This document shows, piece by piece, positions 15,299 through 20,354 of a stretch of 20,354 bases of DNA. The number at the start of each line of letters is the position of its first letter. Positions within the stretch are counted from its first letter, which is position 1. The stretch comes from Minisyncoccota bacterium (GTDB lineage: Bacteria > Patescibacteriota > Minisyncoccia > UBA6257 > HR35), in the NCBI GenBank assembly GCA_938048445.1, contig CALIVE010000002.1:1-20354 (forward strand), read 5' to 3'. A program made the position numbers and the translations under genes. The notes beneath the pieces are model-generated. The model was given only the letters and a program-made list of their open reading frames with translations. It did not search any database and had not been told where the DNA came from.

Positions 15299-15567
15299 CC
15301 TTCATATTTAATATATTGAATATAACGTTTAGCCATATCTAAAGCTTTTTCTAAAGGCCAACCCTCTTTTAGTTTTTTATTAATAAAACTTTGAATCTTC
15401 AATCGATACATCCGATATTCGAATTTCCTTCTTTCATTCATTTTTCTTGTTTTAAACATCCTTTTTCTTACTTCAGTAACAGTGCCACTTTTTTGAAAAC
15501 GACTTAAAAATCTCTTTAAAAATTGTTGCAAGCTTTCACCTTTTTGTCTTTTCGCCTTAACTCTCAT
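15295..15567 (-). CDS. rpsU: 30S ribosomal protein S21 (extended)
   Basis: Small basic 30S protein near the platform and the anti-Shine-Dalgarno region. The bS21 pattern is seen at residues about 3-55: KAKRQKGESLQQFLKRFLSR, QKSGTVTEVRKRMF, then a KMNERRKFEYRM basic helix. At 90 residues it exceeds the usual 65-71; the extra C-terminal part (about 58-90) continues helical (KKLKEGWPLEKALDMAKRYI). Coupled by ATGA to both HIT (upstream) and ftsA (downstream). Confidence 0.8.
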   Translation of the reverse strand: MRVKAKRQKGESLQQFLKRFLSRFQKSGTVTEVRKRMFKTRKMNERRKFEYRMYRLKIQSFINKKLKEGWPLEKALDMAKRYIQYIKYEG

Positions 15568-15968
15568 TTTTTAATCTTTTTATAAATATCTTCTAAGCTT
15601 TCCTGTGGAGGATTATAAACAACTGAATGAATCGACCCACCTTTGTCATTTTTAAACCGAGGAATAATATGAATATGTAAATGATCAATGGCTCTTCCAG
15701 CTAATTTTCCTTCATTTATCCCAATTGTAAAGCTTTCTGTTTTTAAGCTCTCTTTTAAAATTTTAATAATTTTTTGCATAAAAACAACTAATTCTGTAGA
15801 TAAGCTTTCTGGTAAATCAACAAAATCAACTATGTGATCCTTAGGTAAAACTAAACTATGGCCGGGAGCATGAGGGTTAATATCTAAAACACTAATAAAA
15901 TTTTCTGATTCATCAATTACATAACTTTTTAATTCTTTTTTTGCAATTTTACAAAAAATACAATCCAT
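15564..15968 (-). CDS. HIT-family nucleotide hydrolase/transferase
   Basis: 134 residues of the Hint branch of the histidine-triad superfamily, which hydrolyse nucleoside phosphoramidates or AMP-lysine-type adducts. The triad is H96-x-H98-x-H100 (DHLHIHIIPRF), with H98 the expected nucleophile. The N-terminal CIFCKIA (C3, C6) together with H45 and H96 matches the zinc site of many bacterial HIT proteins. NPHAPGHSLVLPKDHI is the typical substrate loop. A TATAAT (15975-15980, minus strand) ends 6 nt before the ATG, only 14 nt after hisS, so this gene can start its own transcript with rpsU and ftsA. Substrate not predictable. Confidence 0.93.
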   Translation of the reverse strand: MDCIFCKIAKKELKSYVIDESENFISVLDINPHAPGHSLVLPKDHIVDFVDLPESLSTELVVFMQKIIKILKESLKTESFTIGINEGKLAGRAIDHLHIHIIPRFKNDKGGSIHSVVYNPPQESLEDIYKKIKK

Positions 15969-15974
15969 TTTGAA

Positions 15975-15980
15975 ATTATA
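15975..15980 (-). promoter_or_regulatory. Leaderless-type -10 element of the HIT gene
   Basis: A perfect TATAAT on the minus strand, 6 nt before the HIT start codon and within the 13-nt gap after hisS. No Shine-Dalgarno. The -35 region would lie in hisS and is poor, so the strength is uncertain. Confidence 0.5.
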
Positions 15981-15981
15981 A

Positions 15982-17256
15982 CTAAATTTTGCGATTTTTT
16001 AATTCTTCTTTTAACTGAGAAAAGGGGATTATTTCTTGACTACCATCTTTCATATTTTTCAAAATCACAGATTGAGTACCCATTTCATGATGTCCAATGA
16101 TTATACAATAATCAATTCCCATTTTATTAGCAATTTCTAATTGACTGGAAAGGCTTGTTTTTCCAAAACTTTCACTAACTTTAAACCCATTTTTTAACAA
16201 ATAATCGTAGACCTTAAAAGCATAAATTTTAGCTCTATCAGTAGCGTAGGCTAAAAAAATATTTGGTTTAGGTATAAAACTCTTAGGAATAAAGTTATGA
16301 ATCTTTAAAATATTCATAAATCTTTCAATTCCTAAAGCGCCACCAACACTTGGCAAAACCTTACCGCCTAAAACTTTACCCAAATTATCGTATCTTCCTC
16401 CACTTATTATTGCTACAGGAGCCTCAGAAAAATAAACTTCAAAAACAGTTTTAGAATAATAATCAAAGCCTCGGACAATACTACTATCAAGTTCATAGTT
16501 TATTTCTAAATTCTCTAAATATTCTAAAACAGAATTAAAGTGTGCTTCGCATTCATTACAAAGATAATCTAAAATACTCGGAGCATTTGCTTTATATTCT
16601 TTATCTTTTGGTACTTTACAGTCAAGAAGTCTTAGAGGGTTTAATTGAAATCTTCGCCGGCAATCTTCGCAAAGATTTTTAAGGTGTTTTCGATAATATT
16701 TTTTTAAAGCTTTTTTGTATTTTTCTCTATCATTTTGGCAACCTAAACTATTAATTTTAAACACATAATCTTGTAGCTTAAATTTTTTCAAAAAGTTATC
16801 AAAAACCATTATTATTTTTGCATCATAGATAGGATCATTTGAATTTAAAATTTCTAAACCCCATTGATAATGCTCTCTATATCTTTCAGCTTGAGGTTTT
16901 TCATATCTAAACATCGGAGCAAAATAAAAAAGTTGAACAGGCTGAGGCCAGGAATGCATTCCATTTTGCAAATAAGCACGAACAATAGGAGAGGTACCTT
17001 CTGGTCTTAGAACATAATCTCCTCTTTTCCCTTTTCTTTTTACATAAAACATTTCTTTTTGAACAACATCGGAAGTAGTACCTAAGGAAGCTGTGAAAAC
17101 TTCTTCATATTCAATTAGAGGTGTTCTTATAAATTCAAATCCATAATGTAAAGAATGTCTATAAATTTCTTGAAAAAGAAACAAAAATAAACTTGCATCA
17201 TCTTTAATTAGGTCATGAGTCCCTTTAGGAGTTTGAATAGCAATTTTAAACTTCAT
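15982..17256 (-). CDS. hisS: Histidyl-tRNA synthetase
   Basis: Class II synthetase charging tRNA-His. In 424 residues (usual length) the motifs are PKGTHDLI (10-17), LRPEGTSPIVRAY (83-95), motif 2 around APMFRYEKPQAERYREHYQW (113-132), the histidine-specific VRGFDYYSKTVFEVY (261-275, R262) and SGGRYDNL plus motif 3 GALGIERF (306-313). The C-terminal anticodon-binding domain starts near 330. An insertion carries five Cys (C196, C199, C213, C233, C236: CEDC, DC, CNEC) that could bind zinc, as seen in some bacterial HisRS. Its start overlaps the lepB stop by ATGA. Confidence 0.97.
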   Translation of the reverse strand: MKFKIAIQTPKGTHDLIKDDASLFLFLFQEIYRHSLHYGFEFIRTPLIEYEEVFTASLGTTSDVVQKEMFYVKRKGKRGDYVLRPEGTSPIVRAYLQNGMHSWPQPVQLFYFAPMFRYEKPQAERYREHYQWGLEILNSNDPIYDAKIIMVFDNFLKKFKLQDYVFKINSLGCQNDREKYKKALKKYYRKHLKNLCEDCRRRFQLNPLRLLDCKVPKDKEYKANAPSILDYLCNECEAHFNSVLEYLENLEINYELDSSIVRGFDYYSKTVFEVYFSEAPVAIISGGRYDNLGKVLGGKVLPSVGGALGIERFMNILKIHNFIPKSFIPKPNIFLAYATDRAKIYAFKVYDYLLKNGFKVSESFGKTSLSSQLEIANKMGIDYCIIIGHHEMGTQSVILKNMKDGSQEIIPFSQLKEELKNRKI

Positions 17257-17801
17257 GATAATTTATTAAATCTGATTATCTTAATTAATTTACCTAAAAA
17301 ATCAACTCTTAAAATTACTTTACCTACGATTCTTTCTTTTTTTAAAGGACCCCATTTTCTTGAATCATAACTTTCCTCACGGTTATCACCTAAAACAAAA
17401 TACTCATCATCCTTTAATTGGAAAGTCTGTTCTTCGACATAAAAATTTTTATTAGTTAAATAAGGTTCTTCGAGTTTAAATCCCTTTGGAAAATCCTTAT
17501 TAAATATATAAATTGCATTATCCTTCAGATAAATTTTTTCATTTGGCAAACCAATCACTCTTTTAATATAATATTTTTTCTCATCAATTGGTGGTCTAAA
17601 AATAATAACATCTCCACGATCAATACCTTCAAGTTTTATACAAATTTTACAAATTATTAAATAATCAGCACTATGAAAATTGGGCTCCATACTCTCGCCA
17701 ATAACTACAAAAGGTTCAAAAATAAAAAGACGAATAGGTAAGAAAATTATTAAAAAAATTAAAATAAATTCCAAAATTTCAAAAAATTCTATTTTTTTCA
17801 T
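17253..17801 (-). CDS. lepB: Signal peptidase I
   Basis: Membrane serine protease that cuts signal peptides from exported proteins; two such substrates are in this window (the genes ending at 1130 and 14205). The 182 residues have one N-terminal helix (about 8-28), box B GESMEPNF with nucleophile S37, box C region DRGDVIIFRPP, box D YYIKRVIGLP with general base K80, and box E GDNREESYDSRKWG. Length and a single anchor match the Gram-positive type. First gene of the minus run lepB-hisS; it diverges from pth. Confidence 0.96.
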   Translation of the reverse strand: MKKIEFFEILEFILIFLIIFLPIRLFIFEPFVVIGESMEPNFHSADYLIICKICIKLEGIDRGDVIIFRPPIDEKKYYIKRVIGLPNEKIYLKDNAIYIFNKDFPKGFKLEEPYLTNKNFYVEEQTFQLKDDEYFVLGDNREESYDSRKWGPLKKERIVGKVILRVDFLGKLIKIIRFNKLS

Positions 17802-17815
17802 TAAAATTAATTATA
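17802..17815. promoter_or_regulatory. 14-bp divergent lepB/pth promoter gap
   Basis: The entire interval between the two ATGs is 14 bp and contains a -10 box for each direction: TAAAAT (17802-17807) 8 nt before pth, and TATAAT on the minus strand (17810-17815) 8 nt before lepB. For lepB a TTGATT (17833-17838, inside pth) lies 17 bp upstream. For pth a TTCAAA (17778-17783, inside lepB) lies 18 bp upstream. Both transcripts would be leaderless or nearly so. Confidence 0.5.
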
Positions 17816-18385
17816 ATGAAAAATTTGCATAAAATCAAATTGATTTTTGGGTTAGGAAACCCAGGTAAAGAGTTTGAAAATACGCCTCACAATTTTGGTA
17901 GGGATTTGATTCAATTCTATCTTAATCAAAAAAAGGAATTTGAATCATTCTACTTAGGAAAATACAAAAATATTTATTTAGCTATTTCTAAGCTTCCTAT
18001 GAATGAAAATGGTAAAGCCCTGAAAGAAGTCTTAAAGTTCCTAAAAATAAAAACTGAAAATGTCTTAATTGTTCATGACGAAGCTGATTTAGATTTTTTA
18101 AAAATAAAAATTTCTTTTAATGGCTCTTCTTCAATGCATAAGGGGGTAGAGTCGATTTACAAAAATTGTGGACAAAATATTTGGCGATTAAGGATTGGTA
18201 TTCAATTCCTAAAACAAAGAGTAAAAGCTGAAAAAATTATTTTAAAAAAATTACCTAAAAGTTTAATAAAAAGTTTTTATAAGGCTAAGAAGAAATTTAG
18301 TTTAGTTTTAGAAAAATTAAATAAATTACCAATTGAAAAATTAAGTTTACCAAAAGATTTCTTTAAAGATAACCGATTTCTTTAA
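17816..18385 (+). CDS. pth: Peptidyl-tRNA hydrolase (diverged)
   Basis: Releases tRNA from dropped-off peptidyl-tRNA. The 189 residues keep the family frame: FGLGNPGKEFENTPHNFG with N15 and catalytic H25, LPMNENGKAL with N63, VLIVHDEADLDF with D88 (E. coli D93), and WRLRIGI. Differences are clear: the SAGGHNG motif reads SSSMHKG, so E. coli N114 is K109, and TRHN is TPHN. The catalytic residues are retained, so activity is expected, but peptidyl-tRNA contacts may differ. The C-terminal region is very Lys-rich. No other Pth candidate is seen. It converges on the nuclease gene with a 23-nt overlap. Confidence 0.85.
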   Translation: MKNLHKIKLIFGLGNPGKEFENTPHNFGRDLIQFYLNQKKEFESFYLGKYKNIYLAISKLPMNENGKALKEVLKFLKIKTENVLIVHDEADLDFLKIKISFNGSSSMHKGVESIYKNCGQNIWRLRIGIQFLKQRVKAEKIILKKLPKSLIKSFYKAKKKFSLVLEKLNKLPIEKLSLPKDFFKDNRFL

Positions 18386-19154
18386 GGTAATCTCGATAAG
18401 CCCATTCCCAAAGTTCTTTGCAACCTAAAAAACCTTTAAAATCTTCTTGAGGGTTTTCGAACTCCTTTAATTCCCAATCAGCAAAAATTTCATTAGAAAA
18501 CTGATGTTCGCAATTGGGATCACCACCTCTAATTTTATCACCACTGCTTCTTAAAATTTTTTTAGCACCACATTTTTCACAATATTGAACCTGATTGATT
18601 CGAAAAATGTATCTCTTTTCAACATATCGAGGAAGAACTATTTTCCTACCATTTTTTTCTAATAACCAAGGTTCTTCATTTAGAGCATAAAAATAGGCTG
18701 AAGTTTGCAGGCGATAATCATCATAAATTTCTGGAGAGGTTTTAATATCTACTAAAGAAAAAATCCCATTAATTTCAGCCAGCATATCGAAAGTTCCGCT
18801 ATAGCGATAATTTGAATGCTTAACCCTTTTTTCTATCCATTCATATTTGGTAAAAAATGAATAATTTTTAAGAAATTCTTCAAAACCTTTCTTAAATCCT
18901 AAAAATTCAGGAGGGACAATAATTTCTCTTCCAGTTACAATAGCTTCTAAAATTTCATGAACTATACTTCCTTCTCTGGCAGCTTTATTTTTTTTCTGTT
19001 GAGCAACTTCATAATTTTCAGCTGAGGCATAAAAATAATATAACGCTGGCTTACTCTTCATATCAACAATAGATGTTACTCTTGGGTACCAAACATTATC
19101 AATTACATAACCATGTCTTTTTTTAAATTCTTCTAAACTCATCTGGGGAAACAT
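18363..19154 (-). CDS. PD-(D/E)XK nuclease with embedded Cys/His cluster
   Basis: 263 residues of the RecB/Cas4-like PD-(D/E)XK group. Motifs: YPRVTSI (23-29), REGSIVHE (60-67, H66), SGTFDML (D123), LVDIKTS (D136, K138) and QTSAYFYAL (Q150, Y154). After the core, residues 192-217 hold CxxC and CxH (C192, C195, C215, H217), a probable zinc or iron-sulphur site. A C-terminal Trp/Glu-rich tail (219-263) follows. Such stand-alone nucleases occur in phages and small genomes and are often labelled Cas4-like, but there is no cas gene or CRISPR array here. A role in DNA repair or processing is inferred. M1 is used; M5 (after PQ) is an alternative start. Confidence 0.75.
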   Translation of the reverse strand: MFPQMSLEEFKKRHGYVIDNVWYPRVTSIVDMKSKPALYYFYASAENYEVAQQKKNKAAREGSIVHEILEAIVTGREIIVPPEFLGFKKGFEEFLKNYSFFTKYEWIEKRVKHSNYRYSGTFDMLAEINGIFSLVDIKTSPEIYDDYRLQTSAYFYALNEEPWLLEKNGRKIVLPRYVEKRYIFRINQVQYCEKCGAKKILRSSGDKIRGGDPNCEHQFSNEIFADWELKEFENPQEDFKGFLGCKELWEWAYRDYLKEIGYL

Positions 19155-19174
19155 TTTTTACAAAATTTTAATAT

Positions 19175-19180
19175 TATAAT
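19175..19180 (+). promoter_or_regulatory. -10 element of def
   Basis: TATAAT ends 12 nt before the def ATG, implying a leader of about 6 nt. A second, imperfect box (TATAAC, 19184-19189) is only 3 nt from the ATG. The 38-bp gap is shared with the divergent nuclease gene, which has TAAAAT 10 nt before its own start. Confidence 0.35.
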
Positions 19181-19192
19181 AATTATAACCAA

Positions 19193-19657
19193 ATGGAAAT
19201 AATACAATATCCAAATAGGATTTTAAGAACTCCAACAAAAAAAGTAACGAAATTTGATAAAAAATTAAAATTGATAATTGAAAAAATGAAAAAAATTATG
19301 GTTAAAAAAAACGGAGTTGGAATTGCTGCGAATCAGATAGGCTATCCATTTTCAATTTTTTTAGCTAAACCTAAAAACAAATTTTATATTTTTATCAATC
19401 CTGAATTAGAAAAAGGCAAAAATGAAGTAATTAAAGAAGAAGGCTGTTTAAGTATTCAAAATAGATGGGGATTAGTAAAAAGATTTGAAGAAGTTAAAGT
19501 AAAATTTCAAGACCTCAGGGGGAAAATAAAAACTTTGAAAGCAAAAGGTCTTTTAGCACAAATTATCCAACACGAAATTGATCATTTAAATGGAATATTA
19601 TTCATTGATAAAGCAATCGAGGTTTATGAAATAAAAAATAATGAGAAAGAAGCTTAA
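19193..19657 (+). CDS. def: Peptide deformylase
   Basis: Metalloenzyme that removes the N-formyl group from new proteins. All three motifs are present in 154 residues: GVGIAANQIG (41-50), EEGCLSI (C85 metal ligand) and QHEIDHLNG (H127, E128, H131). Compact, without C-terminal extension. It overlaps fmt by 17 nt; the pair makes and removes the formyl group and is commonly adjacent. No Shine-Dalgarno. Confidence 0.97.
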   Translation: MEIIQYPNRILRTPTKKVTKFDKKLKLIIEKMKKIMVKKNGVGIAANQIGYPFSIFLAKPKNKFYIFINPELEKGKNEVIKEEGCLSIQNRWGLVKRFEEVKVKFQDLRGKIKTLKAKGLLAQIIQHEIDHLNGILFIDKAIEVYEIKNNEKEA

Positions 19658-20354
19658 TTTTTGTTTTTTTGGCTCATCCGATTTTTCCATTCCTGTTTTA
19701 AGAAATATTCTTAAAAAATATAAACCAGAAGTTGTTTTTACTTTACCTGCTAAACCAAAAGGAAGGGGACAAAAAAAAGAGCCAAATATTGTCTATTCAT
19801 ATGCCTTGAAAGAAAAATTACCTGTTTTGGAAATAGAAAGTTTTGAGAACTTTAAATTTAATTTTAAATTTGGTGTTATTGCCGGATTTGGCAAAATTAT
19901 TCCTTCAGAAATTTTCAAAAATTTTGAAAAAGGAATCTTAAATATCCATCCCTCATTACTTCCTAAGTATCGCGGAGCCAATCCTATTCGTGAAGCAATT
20001 TTAAATGGAGATAAAGAAACAGGAGTTACTATTATTTTAATTGATGAATTAATTGATCATGGACCAATATTAGCCCAAAAAAAATTAGAACTAAAGGGAA
20101 AAGAATCTTATAAAGAATTAGAAGAAAAATTAGGAATTTTAGGTGGTCAACTCTTTAATGAAATAATTGAATCCTATCTAAGTGGTAGTTTAAAACCCTT
20201 TCCCCAAAATGAAAAAGAGGCAACCTATACAAGGAAAATTTCAAAAGAAGATGGCCACTTAAAAATTAATGAAAGTTATGATTTGTGGGATAAAAAAATT
20301 AGAGCTTTAAACCCATGGCCAGGTACTTATCTTTTTATCAAAATAAAAGATGAA
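19641..20354 (+). CDS. fmt: Methionyl-tRNA formyltransferase (C-terminus beyond window)
   Basis: Formylates Met-tRNA for initiation using 10-formyl-tetrahydrofolate. 238 residues are visible; the gene runs off the right edge. FFGSSDFSIPVL (9-20) is the N-terminal Rossmann strand, and the catalytic triad is N101 and H103 (ILNIHPSLLP, then KYRGANPI) with D139 (LIDHGPIL). KAWNPWPG-like RALNPWPGTY near the edge marks the junction to the C-terminal tRNA-binding domain. The start lies within def (17-nt overlap), with ATGAGAAAG giving the basic start expected; no earlier in-frame ATG keeps the Rossmann strand at the usual position. Confidence 0.95.
   Translation, partial: MRKKLNFCFFGSSDFSIPVLRNILKKYKPEVVFTLPAKPKGRGQKKEPNIVYSYALKEKLPVLEIESFENFKFNFKFGVIAGFGKIIPSEIFKNFEKGILNIHPSLLPKYRGANPIREAILNGDKETGVTIILIDELIDHGPILAQKKLELKGKESYKELEEKLGILGGQLFNEIIESYLSGSLKPFPQNEKEATYTRKISKEDGHLKINESYDLWDKKIRALNPWPGTYLFIKIKDE

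Noticed and set aside
18363..19154. Cas4 of a CRISPR system
   Set aside because: No repeat-spacer array or other cas gene in the window, and the Cys/His cluster arrangement is not that of Cas4.
19793..19981. Minus-strand open frame of 62 codons
   Set aside because: Antisense to the conserved catalytic part of fmt; no independent support.

Overview
The window looks like a piece of a small, AT-rich chromosome from a Candidate Phyla Radiation (Patescibacteria) bacterium, most likely of the parcubacterial kind. This is inferred from very dense packing with start/stop overlaps, short versions of core proteins (IF-2 of 482 residues without an N-terminal extension), an extended bS21, a secreted peptidoglycan-binding protein with a Pro/Thr linker, and almost no Shine-Dalgarno sequences. 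Every CDS read here is bacterial and nearly all are housekeeping genes. There is no CRISPR array, insertion sequence or prophage.

Layout. 1-1130 (minus) is the 5' part of a secreted peptidoglycan-binding-domain protein with its own promoter and a leader hairpin. 1344-4029 (plus) is ftsK followed by an overlapping RodZ-like HTH/membrane protein, converging on ychF (minus). 5054-7167 (plus) holds tRNA-Val and tRNA-Leu, infB, rbfA, tRNA-Cys and tRNA-Glu, closed by a perfect hairpin terminator. 7229-8535 (minus) holds rplJ-rplL behind a consensus promoter and an L10-type leader, then a small Pro/Ala-rich membrane protein. xer (minus) and rpsO (plus) diverge from a 20-bp gap. The plus run rpsO - NYN-domain nuclease - pnp - membrane protein - DksA-like zinc-finger protein reaches 13789. 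The minus run lepB - hisS - HIT - rpsU - ftsA - secreted protein covers 17801 back to 13777. pth (plus) diverges from lepB across 14 bp and converges on a PD-(D/E)XK nuclease (minus). def and the start of fmt (plus) close the window.

How the genes fit together. The window is mainly translation (IF-2, RbfA, L10, L7/L12, S15, S21, HisRS, four tRNAs, Pth, and formylation/deformylation by Fmt and Def), RNA turnover (PNPase and a NYN-domain protein), and envelope or division functions (FtsK, a RodZ-like protein, FtsA, Xer, signal peptidase I). Xer and FtsK would act together in chromosome-dimer resolution.

The most interesting signals are a predicted NYN ribonuclease inserted, translationally coupled, between rpsO and pnp; perfect or near-perfect -10 hexamers placed 4-8 nt before start codons (leaderless transcription); an L10 leader whose closing stem abuts the start codon; a 56-nt stretch that encodes the FtsA C-terminal helix in one frame and a signal peptide in another; and a stand-alone nuclease with an embedded Cys/His cluster. 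I did not find a clear new multi-gene system.
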